A stretch of 64,000 nucleotides of DNA from Lachnospiraceae bacterium (lineage in GTDB: Bacteria; Bacillota; Clostridia; Lachnospirales; Lachnospiraceae). The stretch covers positions 1,423,501 to 1,487,500 of the forward strand of contig CP107199.1 in NCBI GenBank assembly GCA_025758065.1, written 5' to 3'. Below, piece by piece: positions 17,315 to 25,113 of this stretch. Both the position numbers and the translations under genes were made by a program. The first letter of the stretch is position 1; the number at the start of each line of letters is the position of its first letter. The notes under the pieces are model-generated. The model did no database searches. It worked only from the letters and a program-made list of their open reading frames with translations, and was not told where the DNA came from.

Positions 17315-20300
17315 ATGAGAAAAACAGGAAAAGCAAAAACGTTGTTAACTATGTTGCTTGCGGCTGCAGCTTTGCAGGCAGGCACAGCTTTCGGCGCTCA
17401 GGCAACGGGGGAATCACAGCTTCAGGCAGGAACCTGGGTGAAAGAAGCAGAAGGATGGAAATTCAGAAAGCCATCAGGAGAGATGGCAACAGGCTGGATC
17501 CAGACTGCAAGCGGCTGGTATTACCTGCAGCCAGAGAACGGACTTATGGAAACTGGCATGCTGCGCATGAATGACCGTACGTATTATTTTAATGCAAATC
17601 CAGATGAAACAGAAGGAAAAATGACAACCGGCTGGTATCAGGATGCAAAAGGAAGCTGGTATTTTTTCAATACTACAACAGACAGCACCGAAGGTGCAGC
17701 AGTTACCGGCTGGCAGTGGGTTGATGGGCGCAGCTACTATTTCGAACCTGTTGCAGGCGAAAACCACGGAAAAATGTTTGCAGATGGTGTAACTCCAGAT
17801 GGTTACAAAGTAAACGCAGCCGGTCAGTGGATAGATGGCAACGGTAAGGTGCAAGTGGTAGAAGGAAAGGGATTTGCAAGCGATCCATCCAGGAATACCA
17901 AAGGATCAGAAACCAGCCTCAGGGGTGGAAACGGTGGTGGCGGAAGCAGCCGTAGCGGTTCTGGCAACTCTAATGCAGGAAGCAACGTATCTGATCGTAA
18001 TGGGACTGGAGACAATAATAACAGCAATAATACAAATAACAGCAATAATGGCAACAACAGCAACAATACAAACAATAATAGTAATAATAATTCTAATAGC
18101 AGTGCAGACCAGACTAAGGCTGTATTTGTAAAGGAAGATGAGACGGGGCTGGTTGAGGTAAATTCCCTCGGCTGGTGGATCACCGTAGCATTTGAGGATG
18201 GTTATAATGCAAGCAACACCAAGGTATATGCAGATGGTGTAGATGTAACATCTGCACTTTCCAATGTAACTGACGATGGAAGCATCTGTAAACTGGCTGT
18301 TATTAAGCCTCCGGCTGAACTGACTGTAAGCAATGCAGCAGATCCTGTCAGAACACAGATAGTTTCCCTGGATGATGAAGCTGCAAATGGCGTGATCTAT
18401 ACAGGAACCAGTTATCTGCCAGAGAAGATCCTGGCTCATGGTCCTGTAGCACTTTGGGATTACTATCTGACCAATTATGCAGATGACGGTTCTGTAAGAT
18501 ACTCACCATCCAAAACCACATTTGCACTTGGTAAAAAGGCGGCAGCCCATCCTGCATATTCACCAGATGCAGAATTAAGTGAAGATGGTAAAGCAACCGT
18601 AACTATTATGTTTAACTACAATACCGATGAAGAGAAAGAGTGGTTTGATGGTATCAATCGTCTTCAGCTGGTAGAGTATAATGAAAATAAAAATACGATC
18701 AACAGTAATCTGGTATTTGACCGTGCAAAAAATGTACCTCATGGAAAGGGCCGTGTAGGTGAGCTGACCATTGAGACAGGACAGAGCAATTTTACAAATA
18801 ATGGAAGATACTATGTCCGCGTAGAGTCAAAGTCAGGTACATCTGCACTGGTTCCAATCCATGTAGTAAATGCACAGGCGCCTGTTTTTAAACTGAAAGA
18901 GACTCCACAGTCAGGTGTGAACCTGCATTTCCAGGTTGAAAATATGGTATACGGAATAGAGACACCGGTGAATCGTGTAGTTCTGGAGGGACCAACTGAA
19001 ACTGTAGAATTAGACAAGATCAACGACTGGTTTTTGTTCAGTCAGGATCTGTTTGTCATTTATAATGATAATGTGGATCATTTTAAATATAAAGGCAATT
19101 ATAAACTGACTGTTTATGCAGATGGTTTCAAATCAGCTTCTGTAGAGTTTACAGTAACTAAGGGAGAGAGTGTTCCATCTAAGGATGAAATGGGTATTGT
19201 GCAGTATTCATTTGATGGTATTTCCACTGCTTCTGTTGGTTCCGGCAGCAGCAGCGGCTCCGGCGAAAGCGATTCTGGCAGTATGGCTGTTTCTGCAAAT
19301 CTGGTATTTGATACGGATCTGCTTGTAAATGCAAATATTCTGGAAGAAATTGGAAAATCTACTACAGAGTCTGAAGCGGTTATAGACTGGTGGTATGAAA
19401 TGGCCGGTGTAGATGCTGCATTTAATAAAAATGATAAAGACGACCAGTATTATGACTGGGTTGCTTATATCCATTCAGTAGAAAGCAGCAAGACCACAGG
19501 AATTATTCCCTTTGAGGATTACAAGACAAAAGGAGTTGTATGGAATAACAGTCCCGCTGCTGCAAAAGAAGTTCTGGAGGATGGACTTTTAGGTGAGATC
19601 CAGAATAAAGGAGATTTCTCCCGTCCTGCAGCTGGTGCATTTACAATAATCAGGAACAGGGAAAATGAAGACGTGGTCTTAAGCCATGAGGATAAGGCTT
19701 ATCTGGCTGCGATCAGGAACATTGTGATCAATGGCAGCTGGACCGGATTAACAAAAGAACAGTATAGCGTAGATGTTGAAAATGGAATCTTAACTCTGAA
19801 CAAGAGTCTGTTCACACCAGGAGAAGAATATAAGATCACAGTGGAAGCGGACGGATATCAGATGAACGCGTTTAAGGTCACATACGATCAGATCCTGGAA
19901 GAAGGGCTTTCACTGACTGTACAGTATAAAGACAATAAGACTTCTTATGTATCTGACAAGAGAACCTTTGGAAAAATCCAGGGATTCTATGCAGACGCAA
20001 CTGTAGAAGTAACTGGTTCTGAAGGCGGATTCTTAAAGTATTTGCAGTCTGTAGCTTTGGATGATGATACACTTTATACCAAAGGTGTTGAAAGTAGCGA
20101 TGCATCGTATTATGCAGTATCTGAGAATAAGAAGATTCTGACCATTGGTAATATCAAACCGGGAGAGCACACACTGACTGTCCGGGCTAAGGGATATGCA
20201 GAAGCACTGAGGACTACGATTGTGGTTGATGAAGGGGTTGAAGATCCTACTGCATTTGAGCCGGAGATGCTCAGCTTTGAATATACAAAAGCAGAGATAA

Positions 20301-21778
20301 TGGCACAGGCTTATTATACTGTTACCTTTAATAAAGGGACAACAGATGATGAAAAAGTAGCTTTAGAGACATATCTGGCTAATATAGAGGATATTAAAGT
20401 TGGAGATACAACGTATACCAAAGTTAGTTCTTTCTGGAATTCAAAAAATAATTTCAGAGTAACCGGTGATCCTGTGTATGGTGGCAAAAATGACCGCCTT
20501 TGCCTGACAGAAGACAGTGCATTTAAAGACAGTGATGAATTAGAGATCACAATTAATGCAGATGGCTATAAATCTTTGACTTTTAATGTAGTTAAGAGTG
20601 GTAATAATTATGTTCTGAAAGATGGTACGGATGTTGATCCGCCTGCAGCAGATAAAGATGCCCCACAGCTTACTGGCCAGCTTAATATCAAGGAAAAGAC
20701 AAAGTGGACACTGACCGGCAATGCAGACTATCTGAAAGCAATTACTTCTGTTAAGTATGGGGAAGAAAAGCTTAGCACAACAGTAAATGACACAGAGATC
20801 ACTATTGATACATCTGGATTGTCTGCGGGTACACATACACTTACGATTAATGCAGATGGATATAAGAGCCAGGTAATTGAAGTACAGATCGAAGGGGAGG
20901 ACAATTCTGGTAGTACCGGAGATACTGAAAGTAATAGCGATATTACTTTTGGATCAGTCTCCGTAGAAAGCTGGTCAGGCAATTATGAGGCATATCGTTT
21001 ACTCTTTAAAGTAGATAGGATAAATAATATTTCAAGAGATACTTATCTTGGTACTATAGATTATATAATGGTGGGAACATTTAAATATGAGAAATGCATT
21101 TATGGTTCCATATCAGATAAGCAGTTTAAAGTAGGTACAACACCTGAAAGTGAGAGTACGGGAAATGGAAAGGATTATATTGATTTTGCTAAGGACAGCT
21201 TTGATTCTTACCAATCAGGTGATCTGATCAAAGTTACCATCTACAGTAAGAATAGCGAATATAGTACTTATGTATTTTACATAAGAGATGGCAAATTGGT
21301 AGATCAGACAGAGGCAGAAGAAGAACTGTTAGATGAGCAGGAATCAACGGAAGATGGATTTAATGAGAAAATCAAGGATAATGCAGCCACCGGTTCTAAC
21401 GGTGTAACTTCAGGAGTAACTCCATCTGGAGATGAAGAAAATAAGGCTGATGAGACCGGATCTTCTGAAGAAACCAAGGATGAAACCAAGGACGATTCCA
21501 AAGATGAATCTAAGGACGAAACCAAGGATGAAACCAAAGATGAAACCAAGGATGATTCCAGGAATGAAACCAAGGATGAATCTAAGGAGGATTCCACCAA
21601 AGAACCGGAAACTCCGTCTGAAACAGAAAACAGCGATAATAAGACTGAGGATTCCAAGGAAGATGATTCTAAAGACAACAGCTCCGAAGATTCCAGGGAA
21701 GAAACTTCCGAAACTGCTGCATCTGACAATGCTTCCGAAGACTCTGAAGTAACCAAAACAGAGGGGAAATCTAATTGA
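17315..21778 (+). CDS. large secreted surface protein with cell-wall-binding and Shr/HID-type (DUF1533-like) repeats
   Basis: A 1487-residue exported protein. Residues 1-27 form a signal peptide. Residues about 30-165 hold Trp/Gly repeats (ATGWIQTASGWYYLQPENG, TGWYQDAKGSWYFFN, TGWQWVDGRSYYF) of the choline-binding/cell-wall-binding type, which would hold the protein on the wall without sortase. Residues about 190-265 are a Gly/Ser then Asn-rich linker. From about 290 to 1330 run beta-domains that end in the repeated pattern LTV.ADGFKS (near 598), ITVEADGYQ (845), LTVRAKGYAE (958), ITINADGYKS (1082) and LTINADGYKS (1180), the signature of the HID/DUF1533 family known from the Shr hemoglobin receptor. 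The tail is Lys/Asp/Glu/Ser-rich. Ligand unknown; heme-protein binding is only a hypothesis. It overlaps apbE. Confidence 0.8.
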   Translation: MRKTGKAKTLLTMLLAAAALQAGTAFGAQATGESQLQAGTWVKEAEGWKFRKPSGEMATGWIQTASGWYYLQPENGLMETGMLRMNDRTYYFNANPDETEGKMTTGWYQDAKGSWYFFNTTTDSTEGAAVTGWQWVDGRSYYFEPVAGENHGKMFADGVTPDGYKVNAAGQWIDGNGKVQVVEGKGFASDPSRNTKGSETSLRGGNGGGGSSRSGSGNSNAGSNVSDRNGTGDNNNSNNTNNSNNGNNSNNTNNNSNNNSNSSADQTKAVFVKEDETGLVEVNSLGWWITVAFEDGYNASNTKVYADGVDVTSALSNVTDDGSICKLAVIKPPAELTVSNAADPVRTQIVSLDDEAANGVIYTGTSYLPEKILAHGPVALWDYYLTNYADDGSVRYSPSKTTFALGKKAAAHPAYSPDAELSEDGKATVTIMFNYNTDEEKEWFDGINRLQLVEYNENKNTINSNLVFDRAKNVPHGKGRVGELTIETGQSNFTNNGRYYVRVESKSGTSALVPIHVVNAQAPVFKLKETPQSGVNLHFQVENMVYGIETPVNRVVLEGPTETVELDKINDWFLFSQDLFVIYNDNVDHFKYKGNYKLTVYADGFKSASVEFTVTKGESVPSKDEMGIVQYSFDGISTASVGSGSSSGSGESDSGSMAVSANLVFDTDLLVNANILEEIGKSTTESEAVIDWWYEMAGVDAAFNKNDKDDQYYDWVAYIHSVESSKTTGIIPFEDYKTKGVVWNNSPAAAKEVLEDGLLGEIQNKGDFSRPAAGAFTIIRNRENEDVVLSHEDKAYLAAIRNIVINGSWTGLTKEQYSVDVENGILTLNKSLFTPGEEYKITVEADGYQMNAFKVTYDQILEEGLSLTVQYKDNKTSYVSDKRTFGKIQGFYADATVEVTGSEGGFLKYLQSVALDDDTLYTKGVESSDASYYAVSENKKILTIGNIKPGEHTLTVRAKGYAEALRTTIVVDEGVEDPTAFEPEMLSFEYTKAEIMAQAYYTVTFNKGTTDDEKVALETYLANIEDIKVGDTTYTKVSSFWNSKNNFRVTGDPVYGGKNDRLCLTEDSAFKDSDELEITINADGYKSLTFNVVKSGNNYVLKDGTDVDPPAADKDAPQLTGQLNIKEKTKWTLTGNADYLKAITSVKYGEEKLSTTVNDTEITIDTSGLSAGTHTLTINADGYKSQVIEVQIEGEDNSGSTGDTESNSDITFGSVSVESWSGNYEAYRLLFKVDRINNISRDTYLGTIDYIMVGTFKYEKCIYGSISDKQFKVGTTPESESTGNGKDYIDFAKDSFDSYQSGDLIKVTIYSKNSEYSTYVFYIRDGKLVDQTEAEEELLDEQESTEDGFNEKIKDNAATGSNGVTSGVTPSGDEENKADETGSSEETKDETKDDSKDESKDETKDETKDETKDDSRNETKDESKEDSTKEPETPSETENSDNKTEDSKEDDSKDNSSEDSREETSETAASDNASEDSEVTKTEGKSN
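21472..21590 (+). repeat. 12-base tandem repeats coding the KDET/KDDS tail
   Basis: Variants of GAAACCAAGGAT and GATTCCAAGGAT follow each other about ten times and encode ETKD/DSKD units in the C-terminal tail of the surface protein. Such arrays change length easily by slippage; a change of whole units keeps the reading frame. Confidence 0.8.
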
Positions 21779-22839
21779 AAAAATGGTGTCTGGTGATCCT
21801 GACACTGATGTTGTGCGGGTGCAGTACAGCTCCCAAAACAGCCGAAACAGAGGCGGTCAAATACGACCGCCCTGTTTTGCGTACTGAGGCAGGATCAAAT
21901 GAAAAAAATTTTACAGTATTTGCCATGGATACGGTGATGCAGTTTCAGCTCTATGGCGGAAATGATGAAGTAGAAGAAAAAGTCAGGGAAAAAATAGAGG
22001 AACTGGAAGATGCGCTTTCTGTGACAAAAGAAAACAGCCCTATGTGGGAATTAAACGAGAAAAAGGAAGCAAAGTTTGCACCGGAAATTGCTAAGCAGAT
22101 GAAAAAAACACTTGAACTGTGTAAAGATACAGATGGCGCTTTAGACATTTCAGCTTACCCGGTCGTAAAAGCCTGGGGCTTCACCACAGGTGAACATCGT
22201 ATTCCTGATGAAGAAGAACGCAAAGTATTAGCTGCATGTGTAGACTATCATAAGATCCAGATCAATGGTGACACTGTAACCATAGCCCCGGATATGCTGG
22301 TAGACTTAGGAAGCGTGGGAAAAGGCTATACAGCAGAGGTTCTGGCAAAGTTGATGAAAGAAAAGGGCGTTACTTCTGCTCTTTTTAGTTTAGGAGGAAA
22401 TATCCAGACTATTGGAACAAAAACAGACGGAACAGACTGGTTTATTGGTATCCGTGCAGCAGAAGAAAACCGTTATCTGGGCGGTGTTTTTGTAAAAGAT
22501 AAGGCAGTGGTTACTTCTGGTGGCTATGAACGCTATTTTGCCGGCGACGACGGTCAGATCTACTGGCATATCATGGATCCAAAAACCGGAGCTCCGGCCA
22601 AAAACGGTCTGGTATCCGTGACTATTATCAGCGACAGCGGTTTTCTGTGTGATGGTCTTTCCACGGCCCTTTTCGTCATGGGGGTTGAAAAAGCAGCCTC
22701 ACACTGGCGCAGTCACCAGAATTATGAGGCTGTTTTAGAAGATGAGAACGGACAGATTTATATTACAGAAGGTCTGGAAAATACCTTTAAACCTGTGGAT
22801 CTTGGCACAGAGCAGGAAATCCAGGTGATCCGCAGATAA
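21775..22839 (+). CDS. apbE: FAD:protein FMN transferase lipoprotein
   Basis: ApbE covalently attaches FMN to threonine of exported flavoproteins using FAD and magnesium. The signal peptide ends with LMLCGC (lipobox, Cys near residue 16), so it is anchored outside the membrane. AMDTVMQFQLYG near 50, DLGSVGKGYTAE near 180, LFSLGGNIQTIG near 200, TSGGYERYF near 242 and HIMDPKTGAPA near 262 are the family motifs. It has 354 residues. The start is TTG, overlapping the TGA stop of the surface protein (TTGA), with GAGGGGA upstream; this implies translational coupling. No flavinylation motif is visible in the upstream surface protein, so the client is likely elsewhere. Confidence 0.93.
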   Translation: MKKWCLVILTLMLCGCSTAPKTAETEAVKYDRPVLRTEAGSNEKNFTVFAMDTVMQFQLYGGNDEVEEKVREKIEELEDALSVTKENSPMWELNEKKEAKFAPEIAKQMKKTLELCKDTDGALDISAYPVVKAWGFTTGEHRIPDEEERKVLAACVDYHKIQINGDTVTIAPDMLVDLGSVGKGYTAEVLAKLMKEKGVTSALFSLGGNIQTIGTKTDGTDWFIGIRAAEENRYLGGVFVKDKAVVTSGGYERYFAGDDGQIYWHIMDPKTGAPAKNGLVSVTIISDSGFLCDGLSTALFVMGVEKAASHWRSHQNYEAVLEDENGQIYITEGLENTFKPVDLGTEQEIQVIRR

Positions 22840-22851
22840 GGTGAATAGATC

Positions 22852-23319
22852 TTATGCGTTTTTCTGTGCGCAGAACTGATCCATTACTTCCACCAGGTTT
22901 CTGTGGTCTTCCAGATGAGGCAGACCTGAGATAATGGCAACGCCCCGAAACTCATTATTTACAATAATTGGGAATCCGCCGCCGCAGAATGCATAGTGGG
23001 ACTCATCCTGCTGCCAGTTTTCTTTTACGCCGTTTAATTCGCGCTCAACAGCTGCACGCAGGGAAGAAGTGTGACAGCGTTCAACTGTGTGCTGCTTGCG
23101 GTTCATCCACTGGTTGTTGCTTTCATCTGTTCCCGGGAGGAAGGACTGATACAGGATAATATCATCAAAAACAATGCGGATCGCAATTGGCTTTGGAGTG
23201 GTCAGGCCACGTTCCCGAAGCATGGTTCCCAGTGTATAGGCATCATTGTGATCAAAAGAAGAAAAGTGGATACGCTTTTCCTGGCTTTTGATCTCTTCTA
23301 ACATTTTTAAATCGTACAT
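22852..23319 (-). CDS. UPF0303 / heme-degrading-domain (GlcG/HbpS-like) protein
   Basis: A 155-residue cytosolic protein of the UPF0303 family. Family signs are ALGTMLRERG-like TLGTMLRERGL, RIVFDDIILYQSFLPGTD, the invariant WMNRKQHTVERCHTSS and the Gly-rich FCGGGFPIIV followed by GVAIISGL. The fold is shared with HbpS heme-degrading proteins, but the biochemical role of UPF0303 is not established. The frame is open to 23409; the start at 23319 is preferred because AAGGGGGA precedes it and the family begins there. It converges on apbE with only 12 bases between the stops. Confidence 0.8.
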   Translation of the reverse strand: MYDLKMLEEIKSQEKRIHFSSFDHNDAYTLGTMLRERGLTTPKPIAIRIVFDDIILYQSFLPGTDESNNQWMNRKQHTVERCHTSSLRAAVERELNGVKENWQQDESHYAFCGGGFPIIVNNEFRGVAIISGLPHLEDHRNLVEVMDQFCAQKNA

Positions 23320-23491
23320 AATAATCCCCCTTGTAGATCTGTATTTACCAGAACTATTATAGCCTTTAAGAGGAAATGTGTACAGCAGGAAATGAAATTC
23401 ACAAAACAATGTACTAACCCTTGGTTAATATTTTTCGCAAAAGAATAGCTGTATAGTTTAGATATACAGAACAGTGAAGTGATCTTTGATG

Positions 23492-23646
23492 TCCTCTCGG
23501 AGTCTTTCCTGCACTTGCTTTTGTGGCCGATTTTCCGCCAGTCGCACTCAAATTTCAGAGGCGGACGCAACGCCAACGCCTCAGAAATCTGGGCACAACT
23601 GACAAAAAATCTTCTCACAAAATCAAGCACAGAAAGATTCCGAGAG
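23492..23646 (+). repeat. 155-bp palindromic element, full copy 1
   Basis: Terminal inverted repeats CTCTCGGAGTCTTTC and GAAAGATTCCGAGAG bound an imperfect palindrome whose centre pairs GAGGCG with CGCCTC. A second copy of exactly the same length lies at 39786-39940, and shortened copies at 13359-13403 and 49413-49447. Here the right end is about 13 bases before the ribosome binding site of the gene at 23676. Confidence 0.85.
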
Positions 23647-23675
23647 AACATTTTGGTGAAAGAGGGGGAAAATGA

Positions 23676-24233
23676 ATGTTTTTATTGGAAATGGCCACAT
23701 TATTGCTGGGAATAGGATTTATTGCTGCTGGTACGATCCAGAGCAGAAAGACGGGGCAGAAAAAATGGCATATTTTCACAGCTGCCGGTATTGTTCCGGT
23801 TCTGATCAGCGTATTTTTATTTATCTGTACGATCTGGCTTTTGTATGGTATCCAGATCCGGGAACCGGAAACAGAGCCTTATTTTGAAACGGATATTGCC
23901 GGTGATGACTGGCGCACGTTCAGGGCGTACTCTGAAGATCTGCATCTGGACGATGCAGGAACTCTCATTTTCTGTCTTTCCCCGTTGGATGGTAAAAATG
24001 GCTATGCCGTATATGACAGTGCAAGTGGTGCCAGAGAGGGCAGTCTTTTGTGGGAGCCGGAAAAAGAGGCAGATGATATGTTTAAGATCCAGTTAAAAGA
24101 TTTGGATAATGACGGAATAAAAGAAATAGGGATTTCCATGACAGACGGACAGGTCCTCTGGTATCATTACCGGGAAGAATTAAAATGCACCTGGCCGGAG
24201 AATAAAGGTGGTTGTTTTGAAAAAATTGATTAA
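23676..24233 (+). CDS. small membrane protein with an extracytoplasmic Asp-rich domain
   Basis: I do not recognise this 185-residue protein. It has two hydrophobic segments (about residues 5-20 and 30-54) and then a soluble part of about 125 residues. LKDLDNDGIKEIGISM near residue 145 looks like a DxDxDG calcium-binding or FG-GAP-type loop. GAGGGGGA at 23659-23666 is correctly placed for the ATG at 23676; another ATG at 23672 is in a different frame and leads to a short non-family peptide. It is preceded by the 155-bp palindrome and followed by a 400-base gap with promoters and a mosaic repeat. Confidence 0.6.
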   Translation: MFLLEMATLLLGIGFIAAGTIQSRKTGQKKWHIFTAAGIVPVLISVFLFICTIWLLYGIQIREPETEPYFETDIAGDDWRTFRAYSEDLHLDDAGTLIFCLSPLDGKNGYAVYDSASGAREGSLLWEPEKEADDMFKIQLKDLDNDGIKEIGISMTDGQVLWYHYREELKCTWPENKGGCFEKID

Positions 24234-24296
24234 AAAATTAACAATAGAAAAGTCTGTAATTATGGGATGATAAGTTAAAAATTAAGATTATAAACA

Positions 24297-24324
24297 TTGA
24301 CATTTCCATATAGATTAATAAAAT
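24297..24324 (+). promoter_or_regulatory. predicted promoter upstream of the mosaic repeat
   Basis: TTGACA at 24297-24302 and TAAAAT at 24319-24324 are 16 bases apart. With no gene start nearby except beyond the IS element, it may be one of the original promoters of the dehydrogenase gene at 26474. Confidence 0.4.
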
Positions 24325-24348
24325 GTTAACAGAGTTAAGCATAGTATG

Positions 24349-24430
24349 AGAATTGCGGGAATTGCATAGCAATGGAGCAATCCGGTTACATCAGTGAGCG
24401 GCAAAATTTACTTTTGACACTCACATCACA
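24349..24430 (-). repeat. mosaic copy of the three-hairpin element
   Basis: Bases 24350-24388 match hairpin 3 and the TTACATCA end of the element at 44758-44938 almost exactly; bases about 24405-24430, read on the minus strand, match its other end (TGATGTGAGTGTCAAAAGTA). The middle is absent, so two element ends are joined directly. Confidence 0.65.
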
Positions 24431-24442
24431 GTATATTATATA
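24414..24442 (+). promoter_or_regulatory. strong predicted promoter cut off from its gene by the IS element
   Basis: TTGACA at 24414-24419 and TATATA at 24437-24442 are 17 bases apart, and a Shine-Dalgarno-like GGAAAGGGG follows at 24444-24452. The next thing downstream is the IS605-type element, and beyond it a dehydrogenase start codon with no ribosome binding site. The natural reading is that promoter and ribosome binding site belonged to that gene. The -35 box lies within the mosaic repeat. Confidence 0.5.
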
Positions 24443-24613
24443 TGGAAAGGGGATTTTAGGACAATAAGCGGGAATCCTCGGCAATTCAATTACCGAGATG
24501 AAAGCTCAGAAGTGTGCATATCTGCACAATGTAAATAATATAATAATCCTCATTCTTTGATATTAATGCCGTAACTGGCATACAATAAAAACGAAAATAT
24601 GTTCGAATAATGA

Positions 24614-24642
24614 TTGTGTATTACAATTCAATATGATATACT
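24614..24642 (+). promoter_or_regulatory. predicted tnpA promoter giving a nearly leaderless mRNA
   Basis: TTGTGT at 24614-24619 and TATACT at 24637-24642 are 17 bases apart. The expected transcription start, about seven bases on, coincides with the tnpA ATG at 24649, and no ribosome binding site is present. Confidence 0.5.
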
Positions 24643-24648
24643 ATATGT

Positions 24649-25059
24649 ATGAAAGAAAATCTTATACATTATAGGACTTGCGTGTGCAATATCAACTACC
24701 ATATGGTATGGTCGGTGAAATACAGACGGAAGATATTAACCCCAGAAGTTGAGAAATACCTGCAGGAACTTGTGCAGCAGATAGCTGACGATAAAGGCTT
24801 TACCGTTCATTTATTTGAATGTGGTGAAGGTGATCATGTTCACTGTTTTGTATCAGCTCCACCAAAACTGTCAATAACAGCCATTATCAAGTATCTGAAG
24901 GGGATCACAGGCAGGAAATTATTCGAACGTTTTCCGGAAATAAGAAACCAGTTGTGGAAGGGAGAACTGTGGAACCATTCCTATTATGTGGAAACGATCG
25001 GATCTGTATCTGAGGAAAATATCCGCCGTTATATTGAACATCAGAGCAAGTCGTATTAA
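24649..25059 (+). CDS. tnpA: IS200/IS605-type Y1 (HUH) transposase
   Basis: Single-strand transposase of 136 residues that cuts and joins element ends through a tyrosine. The HUH metal motif is seen as DHVHCF near residue 64, and the nucleophile is likely in NHSYYVETIGSVSEENIRRYIEHQ near residue 115. HMVWSVKYRRKIL near the N-terminus is typical of the family. The frame is intact, so the protein may be active. There is no Shine-Dalgarno; the predicted promoter implies a leaderless message, which would keep expression low. Confidence 0.93.
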   Translation: MKENLIHYRTCVCNINYHMVWSVKYRRKILTPEVEKYLQELVQQIADDKGFTVHLFECGEGDHVHCFVSAPPKLSITAIIKYLKGITGRKLFERFPEIRNQLWKGELWNHSYYVETIGSVSEENIRRYIEHQSKSY

Positions 25060-25113
25060 TTCAATGTGAATTGTAAATATTCATATGCATGGCTGTCTGA
25101 AGGGGGAAGGGGA

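Noticed and set aside
17824..18183. Long Leu-rich open frame antisense to the surface-protein linker
   Set aside because: It is the reverse reading of the Asn-codon repeats (AAT/AAC read as ATT/GTT or TTA), not a gene.
21304..21756. Ser/Leu/Glu-repeat open frames antisense to the surface-protein tail
   Set aside because: They are produced by the 12-base repeats and have no start signals.
21775..22839. Idea that ApbE flavinylates the overlapping surface protein
   Set aside because: No D-x-x-T-G-A-T-type flavinylation motif is visible in the 1487 residues, so only co-expression is supported.
24349..24442. CRISPR-like repeats in the AT-rich gap before tnpA
   Set aside because: No regularly spaced direct repeats are seen; the repeats are inverted and belong to the three-hairpin element.
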